Below are positions 46,580-55,272 of a DNA stretch of 57,699 nucleotides, one piece after another (the stretch's first letter is position 1; each line of letters opens with the position of its first letter). A model generated the notes under the pieces. That model was not told the origin of the DNA, made no database searches, and saw only the letters and a list, made by a program, of their open reading frames with translations. This DNA is from Sedimentisphaerales bacterium. GTDB taxonomy: Bacteria > Planctomycetota > Phycisphaerae > Sedimentisphaerales > Anaerobacaceae. Made by a program: the position numbers and the translations under genes. The stretch lies in assembly GCA_016932835.1 (NCBI GenBank), contig JAFGCD010000028.1, positions 1-57,699 on the forward strand, in the 5' to 3' direction.

Positions 46580-47110
46580 ATGCCATTTACGCCATATCAT
46601 TTCGGCCCAAGCGGATTCGTCGCACTGGCGCTGCGAAAGTGGATAGACATCCCCGTCTTCGTCCTCGCCAATGTCGTCGTTGACGTTGAGGTCCTCGTCA
46701 TCGGCTTCGCCAACCTCGGCTATCCATTCCACCGCTATTGCCACACTCTCCTCATAGGCGCCGCCCTCGGCGCAGCCTGGGGCCTGCTCGCATACGCCCT
46801 GCGCCGCCCATTGAAATCCTCCATGACCCTGCTTCGCATAAAATACAAACCAGTCCTGGCCAAGATGATCGTATCGGGAATCCTCGGCGTATGGCTCCAC
46901 GTCCTCATCGACAGCCTCTACCATTACGACGTTAGCGCCTTCTGGCCATACTCAACCAACATCCGTCGCCTGACCCACTACATAAACCGAGGCCAAATAA
47001 AAACCTTTTGCCTTGCCTTCGCACTGCCGGCCGCGGTATTATATGTCTTCGCCGTAATCGCGTTCATAAAAACCGGCAAGCAAAACAAACTCTTACAAGG
47101 CGAAAAATGA
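46580..47110 (+). CDS. Small integral membrane protein, DUF4184-like / membrane metal-dependent hydrolase type
   Basis: A 176-residue protein with four or five hydrophobic segments. It starts with MPFTPYHFGPSGFVALAL, which resembles the MPFTPFH-type start of a family annotated as DUF4184-like or membrane-bound metal-dependent hydrolases. Conserved-looking polar residues in the membrane part include the D and E in VVDVEVLVI, the H in RYCHTLLIGA and the HVLIDSLYHYD segment, which may bind a metal. The true function is unknown. Its stop overlaps the next gene's start (ATGA, 47107-47110), so it is co-translated with the DUF502 gene. Confidence 0.75.
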   Translation: MPFTPYHFGPSGFVALALRKWIDIPVFVLANVVVDVEVLVIGFANLGYPFHRYCHTLLIGAALGAAWGLLAYALRRPLKSSMTLLRIKYKPVLAKMIVSGILGVWLHVLIDSLYHYDVSAFWPYSTNIRRLTHYINRGQIKTFCLAFALPAAVLYVFAVIAFIKTGKQNKLLQGEK

Positions 47111-47679
47111 AGCGAATTCTCCAATATTTCTTCAGGGGCCTGCTCATTACAGTACCAGTGGGATTAACTGTCCTCTTGCTGATATACGTCTTCCGAGGCC
47201 TCGACAGCCTCTTCGGAGACCTCTTCCGAAAAATCACCACAATCCCCGGAGCGGGAGTCGCACTCGGCCTGGTCCTGACACTCTCGATAATTACAATCAT
47301 CGGCTTCATAGCTTCGAACTTCCTCGGCAGGAAGCTCTTCAATCTCATTGACAAGCTCTTCAAAAGAGTCCCCATAGTCAAAATGCTCTACACCTCGATA
47401 AAGGACCTCGTAGAGGCATTCGCAGGGGAAGAAAAGAAATTCGACAAACCGGTGCTCGTAAACCTCGGACCGGGCTGCCACGCCAAAATCATCGGGTTCA
47501 TCACAAGGGAAACACTCGAAAACTTCGGCCTCAAAGACCACGTCGCAGTCTATTTCCCCCAATCATACAACTTCGCCGGAAACGTCTTCATCTTCCCTAA
47601 AGAGGCCGTCAGCCCACTCGACATCCCAAGCTCGGAAGCCATGACATTCATTGTCTCAGGCGGAGTAGCCGGAAAATAG
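47107..47679 (+). CDS. DUF502 membrane protein, second copy
   Basis: A 190-residue DUF502 protein. The ATG at 47107 overlaps the upstream stop by four bases and gives the expected N-terminus MKRILQYFFRGLLITVPVGL, so the longer upstream frame is rejected. Two transmembrane helices (about 9-30 and 55-77) and the family motif FKRVPIVKMLYTSIKDLVEAF are seen, with VAVYFPQSYNFAGNVFIFP in the C-terminal domain. It is shorter than the paralogue at 18932-19654 (190 against 240 residues). The function is unknown. It precedes efp by 147 bases, and efp has its own promoter. Confidence 0.87.
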   Translation: MKRILQYFFRGLLITVPVGLTVLLLIYVFRGLDSLFGDLFRKITTIPGAGVALGLVLTLSIITIIGFIASNFLGRKLFNLIDKLFKRVPIVKMLYTSIKDLVEAFAGEEKKFDKPVLVNLGPGCHAKIIGFITRETLENFGLKDHVAVYFPQSYNFAGNVFIFPKEAVSPLDIPSSEAMTFIVSGGVAGK

Positions 47680-47737
47680 CCGGCCGCCAACCGCAACCGG
47701 CATCCAAATATACCAAACCACCATGAACATTCATTTC

Positions 47738-47766
47738 TTGACATAGCCGCCCGATTCTGGCATATT
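47738..47766 (+). promoter_or_regulatory. Promoter of efp
   Basis: A perfect TTGACA (47738-47743) and CATATT (47761-47766) are 17 bases apart. The start would be near 47773 and a CGGAG site precedes the ATG at 47827. Confidence 0.55.
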
Positions 47767-47826
47767 TACTCCATTCAGCGGCTGCCGTGCCGCAACAAAA
47801 ATACATCAATGATTTCGGAGTAAAAA

Positions 47827-48387
47827 ATGAGAGCCTCAGAAATGCAGAAGGGCCAGACAATAAAAATCGACGATAAGATATATTCAGTTGTTGACTATCA
47901 GCACGTAAAATTGGGCAAGGGCGGAGCCGTCTATCAGACTAAACTAAAGAGTCTCGCAGACGGGTCCATACAGAATGTCAGACTCCGCTCAGAGGAAGTC
48001 GTCGAGGAGGCATACCTCGACAAGAGAACATACGAATATCTCTACTCCTCAGGCAGCGAACACATCCTCATGGACACGACTACCTATGACCAGATCACTC
48101 TCGACGACGATGCGTTCGGAGACGGAAAAAAGTATCTCAAGCCGAACACGCAGCTACAGGTCAGCATGTATGAAGGCAAACCACTCATAGTAACCCTGCC
48201 AAACACCGTCGATCTTAAAGTGACCGAAACCGCCCCGGAAATAAAGGGCGCAACCGCCACAAACCAGAACAAACCCGCAACGCTCGAAACCGGACTCGTC
48301 GTCCAGGTCCCGCCGTTCATTAAGCTCGGAGAAGTCCTGAGAATCGACACCAGAACCGGAGAATACCTCACAAGAGTGAAGGAATAG
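47827..48387 (+). CDS. efp: Translation elongation factor P
   Basis: A 186-residue EF-P with the KOW-like N-domain and two OB-fold domains. The tip lysine that is modified in many bacteria is K31 in VKLGKGGAVYQTKL; the usual proline before GK is replaced by leucine. The signature IDTRTGEYLTRVKE ends the protein. EF-P relieves ribosome stalling at polyproline stretches. No modification gene (epmAB, earP or ymfI) is in the window. It has its own promoter and ends 144 bases before the secA start. Confidence 0.97.
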   Translation: MRASEMQKGQTIKIDDKIYSVVDYQHVKLGKGGAVYQTKLKSLADGSIQNVRLRSEEVVEEAYLDKRTYEYLYSSGSEHILMDTTTYDQITLDDDAFGDGKKYLKPNTQLQVSMYEGKPLIVTLPNTVDLKVTETAPEIKGATATNQNKPATLETGLVVQVPPFIKLGEVLRIDTRTGEYLTRVKE

Positions 48388-48531
48388 CTCGATTGATAGC
48401 CGCCGGAAATCCTATGTTGTCATTCCGACCCAACACGCGACGATACGCCGCACTGAGGAAACATCTCGAAGACGCCGCCCCGATAGTTGCGACCGTTTTC
48501 TCTGGTTGATTATTTAGAACACGACAAGAAC

Positions 48532-51500
48532 ATGTTCCAGAAGGTCAACAAAACGCTTGTTAAAATCTTCGGCTCCCGAAACGAGAGAATGGTAAAGTCG
48601 TATTCCTCGGTAGTCGCTGAAACCGCCGACTGGGAGGACCGCGTAAAGGCGCTGAGCGACGAGGCTCTAAAGGCAAAGACCGCCGAGTTCAAAAACGCAA
48701 TAGCAGCAGGAGCCGACCCCGACAGCATTCTGCCGGAAGCCTTCGCAGTCGTCAGGGAAGCCGCCGTAAGAAACGTCCAGATGAGGCACTTCGATGTGCA
48801 GATCATAGGAGGCGCAGCACTCTACGAAGGTAAAATCGCAGAAATGGCGACAGGAGAAGGAAAAACTCTCGTCGCAACCCTCGCAGCATACCTCGTCCAC
48901 CTCACCGGAAGAAAAGTACACATCATAACCGTCAACGATTACCTCGCAAAGCGCGACGCCGAATGGATGACCCCGGTTTACGCCGCACTGGGCCTCACCG
49001 TAGGCGCCATCCAGGCGGACATGGATACCGCAGGAGACGAACGAAAAGAACAGTATGCCTGCGACATCACATACGGCACAAACAACGAGTTCGGATTCGA
49101 CTATCTCCGTGACAACATGAAGACATCCCTCGCCCACATGGTCCAGGGCGACCTCGAGTACACAATCATAGACGAAGTCGATTCCATTCTCATCGACGAA
49201 GCCAGAACGCCCCTGATAATATCCGGCCCCGCCTTCGACGATGTCACAAGGTATAAAAACGCCGACGGAGTCGCAAGAAAGCTTATGTCGCTCCAGAGCA
49301 CATACGACCGGCTCAAGAAGCGAATCGACGCCGCTGAACGCACAATAGCAAATGCCCAGGGAGAACTCGCCGACGCAAAAAAAGCCAAAGACTCCGCCAG
49401 AATAGAAAAAGCACAGCAGGCAATCGAAAAAAATACCGCCGAGCAGGCCGCCGCACAGGCCTCACTCGAACAAACTACACAATACTATGAAGTCGAATTC
49501 GACCGAAAGCAGGTGCACCTCACACACGAAGGAGTCGGAGCCGCACAGGATATAGCAGGCGTCGGATCCTTCTACACCGGCTCCAATATCGACTGGCCGC
49601 ACCTCCTCGAACAGAGCCTGAGGGCACACGTAACATTCGAAAAGGAAAAAGACTATGTCGTCCTCGAAAACAAAGTCATAATCGTCGATGAATTCACGGG
49701 CCGGCTAATGCACGGACGCCAGTGGTCCGATGGGCTCCACCAGGCTGTCGAAGCAAAGGAAAACGTAACTGTAAAAGAGGAATCACAAACCCTCGCCACC
49801 ATAACCCTCCAGAACTTCTTCAAACTCTACGACCAGCTCGCCGGAATGACCGGAACAGCAGTCACCGAAGCACAGGAGTTCATGAATATCTACAAGCTCG
49901 ATGTCGTCGTAATACCGACAAACAAACCATGCATCAGGGACGACAGGGAAGACGTAATATACAAATCAATCAAGGAGAAGTTCGACGCCATCGTCGAGGA
50001 GATAAACGAAATCAGCGCCGCCGGAAGGCCCCTGCTCATCGGCACGATAAGCATCGAAAAAAGCGAAGCGCTCTCAGCAGCCCTCCACAAAAAATACGGC
50101 CTCGAACACGAAGTCCTCAATGCAAAACAGCACCAGAGAGAAGCGGTCATCGTTGCAAAAGCCGGACACCGGCACAAAGCAAGAAACGGACAAACCAGAG
50201 GAAATATCACAATCGCAACAAATATGGCAGGCAGAGGAACGGATATAAAGCTCGCAGACGGAGTCGCACAAGCCGGAGGACTCCACATCCTCGGAACTGA
50301 AAGACACGAGGCAAGAAGAATAGACAACCAGCTCAGAGGCCGCGCAGGAAGACAGGGAGACAACGGATCCAGCCAGTTCTTCCTCTCATTCGACGACGAC
50401 CTAATGAGAGTCTTCGCACCCGAATGGGCGGTAAAAGCCCTGTCATGGATCGGCTGGGAGGAAGGACAGCCCATATACCACAAGAGAATCAGCAAAGGAA
50501 TTGAAAAAGCACAGAAAAAGGTCGAAGAGAAGAACTTCGATATTCGAAAAAGCCTCCTCGAATACGACGAGGTAATGGACTACCAGAGAAAAATCTTCTA
50601 CTCCAGAAGACGCAGCGTACTCGCCGGAAAAGGACTCAAAGAAGTCATCAGCGAGATGATACACGCCGCAATAAAACAAAACTGCGACAAAATACTGGAT
50701 GACCTCTATCAATACAACTGCATCGCCGAGTGGGCCAGAACAAATTTCGCAGCAGACCTCAGGCCCGCGGACATCGCCGGAACAAATGCTGACGAAATCG
50801 AACAGCTGATAAAGGCCCAGGCCCGCGAAGCCGCCGCCAGCAACATCTCCCTCTCGATGGGAGAGTACCTTGAAGACTACTCGGACCCCGCGTCATGGGA
50901 CATCTCAGGACTCTCCAAATGGGCAATGAGCGCATTCTCCGTCAGCCTCAGCCCGGCCAAAGTCAAAAAACAAGCCCCAGAGGAAATAGAAGACCAGTTG
51001 ATCGCCGCAGCCGCTGAACAGGTCGATAAAAAGGACTGCGCACAGTTGGCCGAATTCCTTAAAGACGACTTTTCGCTCCGTACATTCACCGAATGGGCAT
51101 GGTCCAAATTCGACATGAAGATCGATCTCGAAGAAATCCGAGGACTCAAAAAGTCCGAAATCCGAAAACTCCTGAGCGACCGAGCCGATGCAAAGTACAG
51201 GCAGAGAGAAATCGAATACCCCGTCGAGTTCGCAATGAACATGGCCCACGGCCCACAGGGAGCCAATATCTACGCATACCAGGCCCTCGCCGAATGGGCA
51301 AACAAGAAATACGATGCAGGCCTCTCCGCCGAACAATTGCAGAACACAAAACCAAAAGATATTCACAAGAAACTCCTCGAACTCAGCCGGGCATTCAACA
51401 ATGGAAAGCTCGACGAAGAAATCGACGCCAAGATCGCCAACCTCGGCCCCGCAGAACTGCTCAACTGGACCAACAAAAGATTTGGAATAGCGCTTAAGGA

Positions 51501-52017
51501 AAACGACCTGCTCCAGGGCCCCAAACTGCGCGAGCAGCTCTCGAAAATAGGAGCCGAATTCCTCCGCAGGGAACTCAGCGACCTCGAAAAATACGTCCTC
51601 ATTCAGGTTTATGACAGCGCCTGGAAGGACCACCTCTATACGATGGACCACCTCAAAAACAGCATCTGGACAAGATCATTCGCAGAGAAAGACCCCAAAA
51701 CAGAGTACAAACGCGAAGGCTTCAGAATGTTCGAAGAGATGCTCCAGTCAATCGAGGACCGAGTCACGGACATTATCTTCCGCGTCCGTCTCGAAGCAGG
51801 AGCAAGAACAAGGAACGTCTGGAATGTCAGCCGGACAAGCCATGATGAGGTAGGGCAGTTCGCAATGGCCGAACGCCAGAGGGCCGCAGCACAGGCACCC
51901 CAGGGTGAGCAGAAGACTAAGCAGATTAAGCTCGACCAACCCAAGGTAGGCAGGAACGACCCATGCCCCTGCGGAAGCGGAAAAAAATACAAAAAATGCT
52001 GCGGAAAACCCTCATAG
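48532..52017 (+). CDS. secA: Preprotein translocase ATPase SecA, expanded
   Basis: A 1161-residue SecA, about 250 residues longer than usual. The ATG at 48532 gives the normal N-terminus MFQKVNKTLVKIFGSRNERM. Walker A (MATGEGKTLVATL, about residue 106), Walker B region IIDEVDSILIDEARTPLIIS, helicase motifs MAGRGTDIKLADGV and QLRGRAGRQGDNGSSQFFLS, and the C-terminal zinc motif NDPCPCGSGKKYKKCCGK are intact. Extra sequence sits in two places: a coiled-coil insert of about 70 residues in the cross-linking domain (about 249-320), and a five-copy repeat of about 55 residues in the helical wing region (about 730-1015). It drives Sec export, matching the many exported proteins here. Confidence 0.97.
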   Translation: MFQKVNKTLVKIFGSRNERMVKSYSSVVAETADWEDRVKALSDEALKAKTAEFKNAIAAGADPDSILPEAFAVVREAAVRNVQMRHFDVQIIGGAALYEGKIAEMATGEGKTLVATLAAYLVHLTGRKVHIITVNDYLAKRDAEWMTPVYAALGLTVGAIQADMDTAGDERKEQYACDITYGTNNEFGFDYLRDNMKTSLAHMVQGDLEYTIIDEVDSILIDEARTPLIISGPAFDDVTRYKNADGVARKLMSLQSTYDRLKKRIDAAERTIANAQGELADAKKAKDSARIEKAQQAIEKNTAEQAAAQASLEQTTQYYEVEFDRKQVHLTHEGVGAAQDIAGVGSFYTGSNIDWPHLLEQSLRAHVTFEKEKDYVVLENKVIIVDEFTGRLMHGRQWSDGLHQAVEAKENVTVKEESQTLATITLQNFFKLYDQLAGMTGTAVTEAQEFMNIYKLDVVVIPTNKPCIRDDREDVIYKSIKEKFDAIVEEINEISAAGRPLLIGTISIEKSEALSAALHKKYGLEHEVLNAKQHQREAVIVAKAGHRHKARNGQTRGNITIATNMAGRGTDIKLADGVAQAGGLHILGTERHEARRIDNQLRGRAGRQGDNGSSQFFLSFDDDLMRVFAPEWAVKALSWIGWEEGQPIYHKRISKGIEKAQKKVEEKNFDIRKSLLEYDEVMDYQRKIFYSRRRSVLAGKGLKEVISEMIHAAIKQNCDKILDDLYQYNCIAEWARTNFAADLRPADIAGTNADEIEQLIKAQAREAAASNISLSMGEYLEDYSDPASWDISGLSKWAMSAFSVSLSPAKVKKQAPEEIEDQLIAAAAEQVDKKDCAQLAEFLKDDFSLRTFTEWAWSKFDMKIDLEEIRGLKKSEIRKLLSDRADAKYRQREIEYPVEFAMNMAHGPQGANIYAYQALAEWANKKYDAGLSAEQLQNTKPKDIHKKLLELSRAFNNGKLDEEIDAKIANLGPAELLNWTNKRFGIALKENDLLQGPKLREQLSKIGAEFLRRELSDLEKYVLIQVYDSAWKDHLYTMDHLKNSIWTRSFAEKDPKTEYKREGFRMFEEMLQSIEDRVTDIIFRVRLEAGARTRNVWNVSRTSHDEVGQFAMAERQRAAAQAPQGEQKTKQIKLDQPKVGRNDPCPCGSGKKYKKCCGKPS

Positions 52018-52063
52018 ACCCCTGCCGAAAATACTACGCCCGGACCCCCGCTAATCGTCACAC

Positions 52064-52107
52064 AAAAAAAGAAAACATCGAGTAACATGGCGCTACTCGA
52101 TGTTTTC
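52064..52107 (-). terminator. 14-bp-stem Rho-independent terminator, mainly minus strand
   Basis: GAAAACATCGAGTA (52071-52084) and TACTCGATGTTTTC (52094-52107) pair perfectly around a nine-base loop. Read on the minus strand it runs into seven Ts (52070-52064). It may also stop secA transcripts on the plus strand, though there the T-run is inside the stem. Confidence 0.85.
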
Positions 52108-52196
52108 CGGAGGGGAGAAAAATCTTTGTTTAATTCGCTTTTCTTATCGGCAAGCACACGATTGCCACTTTAGCGAGAAAACTCCTTATTAGCTTG
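52064..52196 (-). ncRNA. Candidate small RNA (about 133 nt)
   Basis: On the minus strand a perfect TATAAT (52208-52203) predicts a start near 52196, and the terminator ends the transcript at 52064. Inside, AGCGA (52172-52176) with TCGCT (52135-52139) encloses a hairpin of GGCAA and TTGCC (52149-52153, 52162-52166). An AAGGAG followed 13 bases later by GTG could express a 12-residue peptide, VAIVCLPIRKAN with a starting GTG, so a leader-peptide or dual-function RNA is possible. I know no matching family. Confidence 0.45.
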
Positions 52197-52337
52197 TTTC
52201 TAATTATATGTACGAACCTATGCCGCAAATGGTTCACAACTTCCCGCCAACTACCGATAACATTTTCTCCCAACTTCTTGCCATGCCGAAGCCCCGGTTT
52301 ATCGGGAGCATTACATTGAATCCTGCCCCCCGCCTTT

Positions 52338-52553
52338 TCACTCTCTGCCGTTCTTCTCGCCGGCCCGTCTCAGCCATTTGAACCGAAATACATCCCGAAT
52401 CTTCTCGCTGAATCGCACCCCCATATTCTGCGTGCTCGTCTTGAACTCAGCCCTGCTCAAATCACCCCCGGTAATCTTGCCTCGCCCCCTCCCAAAAACA
52501 TGCAGCAGCCAACCCGCTATCGCACCCATCAATGAGTCAGTCTTGCCCGCCAC
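52338..52553 (-). CDS. Small basic protein, unknown
   Basis: A 71-residue product starting with a GTG at 52553. It is basic and mixed in composition, with HVFGRGRGKITGGDLSRAEF and SEKIRDVFRFKWLRRAGEK looking like a compact conserved domain and not a random frame. There is no signal peptide or obvious hydrophobic helix beyond AIAGWLLHVFG. It may be a small nucleic-acid-binding or regulatory protein; that is a guess from charge alone. It reads towards the small-RNA candidate, which begins about 140 bases downstream on the same strand. Confidence 0.5.
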   Translation of the reverse strand: MAGKTDSLMGAIAGWLLHVFGRGRGKITGGDLSRAEFKTSTQNMGVRFSEKIRDVFRFKWLRRAGEKNGRE

Positions 52554-52603
52554 AACAATCTCGCATATCCACTATTAGTCTGTCACAGTTGATTTCAGGA
52601 GCC

Positions 52604-52659
52604 GTCATTGCGAGCCTGCCCCCAAGGGGGAGGCCACAGGCCGACGTGGCAATCTCATA
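52604..52659. repeat. Partial copy of the GTCATTGCGAG element
   Basis: GTCATTGCGAG starts at 52604, followed by a CCCCCAAGGGGG palindrome and GGCCACAGGCCGACGTGGCAATCTCAT. The left end matches the element at 40719 exactly. The right inverted end is missing or diverged, so it is a partial or decayed copy. Confidence 0.5.
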
Positions 52660-52735
52660 ACTATCGAAAGATAAACCAAGCACTGGCCGCGGAGAGCCTT
52701 ATGACAACGCCAACAGTTTCAATCTCAACGGAATG

Positions 52736-53323
52736 CTATCTTTGAACGACCAATTTCAATGACGCCAGAAGCTCCTCGCCCGTCCGGCTGACCATATCGG
52801 ACCGTCCGAACAACTGATGCCGTTCCAGAATCTCCGCCCCGGAATCGTAATACCTCTCGACCGCGCCGACCCCGCCCTCTGCGGCCCCGGCCGTCCGGAA
52901 ATCACCATCCAGCAGCCAACTGCTAATCTCATCGTCATACTCAGCGGGGTAAATCAAAGCCGCCGCATATTTCTCCTCAGAGTAGCGAGCCAGATGAACC
53001 TTCGCCCGACAAGGCACAGCCGCGCCGACCGCCAAGCCGACCAGCCTCTTATAATCCCCCTCGGCAGTCTCAAAATCCTCGGAGTAGAACAGCATACCAG
53101 CCTCAAGCTCAAAAGTCTCCGCCGGCACACCATTCAACTCCAGCCGACCGTCAGGGTATGCCCCATGAATCTTATAAACCTTACCGCAGCGATACCTCTC
53201 GCTCTCCAGAAGTTCGGCAACCTCCTGCGCGGTGAAACCAACACCCGCATGATCACCGAAGTCAAACACATAAAGTCCGACATACCTGTCTGGTTTTTCC
53301 AATTCCGGCAGTTTCATAACCAT
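52736..53323 (-). CDS. Conserved-looking cytoplasmic protein, unknown
   Basis: A 195-residue soluble, acidic protein with no signal peptide or transmembrane helix. The N-terminus includes PDRYVGLYVFDFGDHAGVGF and AQEVAELLESERYRCGKVYK; the rest is mixed alpha/beta. I do not recognise a family. An AGGGAGG site lies ten bases before the ATG at 53323, and another ATG two codons on is also possible. It is followed on the same strand, after the repeat copy, by the small basic protein at 52338. Confidence 0.65.
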   Translation of the reverse strand: MVMKLPELEKPDRYVGLYVFDFGDHAGVGFTAQEVAELLESERYRCGKVYKIHGAYPDGRLELNGVPAETFELEAGMLFYSEDFETAEGDYKRLVGLAVGAAVPCRAKVHLARYSEEKYAAALIYPAEYDDEISSWLLDGDFRTAGAAEGGVGAVERYYDSGAEILERHQLFGRSDMVSRTGEELLASLKLVVQR

Positions 53324-53417
53324 ATTCTAACCGCCTCCCTGAAACTTGCACGCTTTTTTTTGCCGTCCGCCACACCACAAGGCTATAGACGCCTCGATTC
53401 GCGTTCCACGCCCGAGC

Positions 53418-55103
53418 CTAAGGCCCCCAAACGCCCAGCCTTACCCCGGGAACAGCCCCTCGCGGATAGCAGCCCATCTCAACCGCCTCGCTCCCCGCCG
53501 GCAAAGACAGGTCCAAACCCCAGTAATCCCGAAACTTCGGAGCCGAAATAATGCTGCCGTCCTCAAGACCGAGCTCGGAACGCACCTGTCCCGGCGTCGA
53601 ATATCGCTTGTGCTTCTTCCACGTCACCCCCCAGTTAAAAAGCCCCTCTCCGCCGGCGGCGAAATAGCAGTTCTCCTGGAATTTTAACGCCAGCTTCTCC
53701 AGCGACAGACCCTCACAACCCTCCCCGAACTTCGCAGGCCAGTGACGCTCGTCACCGATATCGAACCACCCCCATGTCTGAGCGTCGCGATTATACGCGA
53801 TGATATTCTGCCGAACAGTACTGTCACGATTCCACACCGCCTCGCTCTTTCCAACGTCGATACGAGGCGTGGACCGATCCTGCTCCCGGAAATTGAAACC
53901 CTCACGGTTGCCGGCAAGGATATTCCGCTCGATAAGGCACTCCGGCGAACTGGAAATACTGACCCCCGCACCGGCCCCCCACGAACCATCCGTCTCCGCC
54001 AGTCCGTTATTCAAGATAACGTTGTCGTGAGCGTGCAGGCCGTAGGATATCTCGTAGAATATCCCCGCGTCGTCGTTGAACCCGATCAGGCAGTTGCGAA
54101 CCGTACAAGCCTCGTTGCCGATATCGAACCAAACGCCGTTGCCGTGGTTCTCGATGAACGTGCTGCGCTCCAGCACCGCACCGCGAGTCATGCAGATTTT
54201 ATTGCCGCCTGCCTCCCACCCCCGATCGAAACCCTTGATGTTATTCTTCCGAACCGTACATCCGCTTACCAGCAGCCGATGAGCACGGTTCGCCCCGAAC
54301 CCGATCTGTCCGTTGTACGCAAATGTGCACCCGCGAACCGTGATGTCTTCACCGGTAAACTCCGCACCGCTCGAATTGGCGTATTCGAAAACACAGTCTG
54401 CAACCGTAAGGTGATTGCCCGACAGCTCCACCGCCCCCTGTTGGGCACGATTGGCGGCATAACGAAACCGAATACCCTTAACAGCGACGTAGTCGCCTTT
54501 AACAGACAGAATCCTGTCACGCACCGAAGCCTCTACAAAAAACTTCCGGCTACTGATATCCCTGCCGTCAGCCCCGCACACATACAAACGCTTGCCCTCG
54601 AGGTCAACATAGAACGTCCCACGCGACAGTTCAGCACGCCTCAGAACCTGGCGCATCGCAAAACCATTCACGAAAACCTGTTCGCATCGACCGATCAGAA
54701 GGTGAAAATCGTCCGATGGATGCGTCCCGCTCCGGTTCCACGGAATAAACCGGTAAGGCCACCCCGTACTCGCAATGCCGCCCTCACCGCCCCCCTCCCA
54801 CTCCGTAATCCGGTCCGCGCCGGTCATAACAACATCCGCACCAATCGCCGCTTCGATCCTGATAGGCGCATCAGCCCGCCCGCTCCTCTCGATGACCGCC
54901 TTCTCCCTATATACGCCGGCATGAATCAAAACCGTATCCCCGGCCTCGGCCTGGGCCGTCGCCTCAGAAATCGTCCTGAAGCTATCGACGCCGCTCATCT
55001 CACGAAATGAAACATGCAGTACGCGCCCTTCTGCAACGCAACACACAAAAAAAAATACAATCGCCGAAACTGAAAAACGCCGCCGCCGGAAATCATCCTT
55101 CAT
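53418..55103 (-). CDS. Secreted right-handed beta-helix protein (pectate-lyase-like fold)
   Basis: A 561-residue exported protein. A signal peptide (FSVSAIVFFFVCCVAEG) is followed by the family opening SFRTISEATAQAEAGDTVLI and HAGVYREKAVIERSG, typical of the DUF1565-like start of right-handed beta-helix proteins. Repeating turns such as VKGIRFRYAANRAQ, LTVADCVFEYANSSGAEF, ITVRGCTFAYNGQIGFG and CTVRNCLIGFNDDAGIF show the parallel beta-helix. Such proteins bind or cleave polysaccharides; no catalytic residues can be assigned with certainty. Its start is 95 bases downstream of the HEAT gene's terminator. Confidence 0.85.
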   Translation of the reverse strand: MKDDFRRRRFSVSAIVFFFVCCVAEGRVLHVSFREMSGVDSFRTISEATAQAEAGDTVLIHAGVYREKAVIERSGRADAPIRIEAAIGADVVMTGADRITEWEGGGEGGIASTGWPYRFIPWNRSGTHPSDDFHLLIGRCEQVFVNGFAMRQVLRRAELSRGTFYVDLEGKRLYVCGADGRDISSRKFFVEASVRDRILSVKGDYVAVKGIRFRYAANRAQQGAVELSGNHLTVADCVFEYANSSGAEFTGEDITVRGCTFAYNGQIGFGANRAHRLLVSGCTVRKNNIKGFDRGWEAGGNKICMTRGAVLERSTFIENHGNGVWFDIGNEACTVRNCLIGFNDDAGIFYEISYGLHAHDNVILNNGLAETDGSWGAGAGVSISSSPECLIERNILAGNREGFNFREQDRSTPRIDVGKSEAVWNRDSTVRQNIIAYNRDAQTWGWFDIGDERHWPAKFGEGCEGLSLEKLALKFQENCYFAAGGEGLFNWGVTWKKHKRYSTPGQVRSELGLEDGSIISAPKFRDYWGLDLSLPAGSEAVEMGCYPRGAVPGVRLGVWGP

Positions 55104-55198
55104 CTACGCACCTCGATCTAAAAAACCGCAGTCTGAATTCGAACTCAATATGACAGACCCGCTGCCCCTGCCTCGACCCATCCTCGACAACGCTCGAA

Positions 55199-55243
55199 AA
55201 GGCGAAGCCCGCAACAACCTCGTAGTCGTGCAGGCTTCGCCTT
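55199..55243 (-). terminator. Terminator after the HEAT-type gene
   Basis: AAGGCGAAGCC (55243-55233 on the minus strand) pairs perfectly with GGCTTCGCCTT (55209-55199) over a loop of about 23 bases and is followed by TTC. It lies 30 bases after the stop of the HEAT-type gene and separates it from the beta-helix gene. Confidence 0.6.
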
Positions 55244-55272
55244 CGAATTACAAATCTGCCTCCTCCCGGCTC

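Noticed and set aside
53742..55010. 422-codon plus-strand frame opposite the beta-helix gene
   Set aside because: It is antisense to a gene with a signal peptide and clear repeats; the product has no recognisable pattern.
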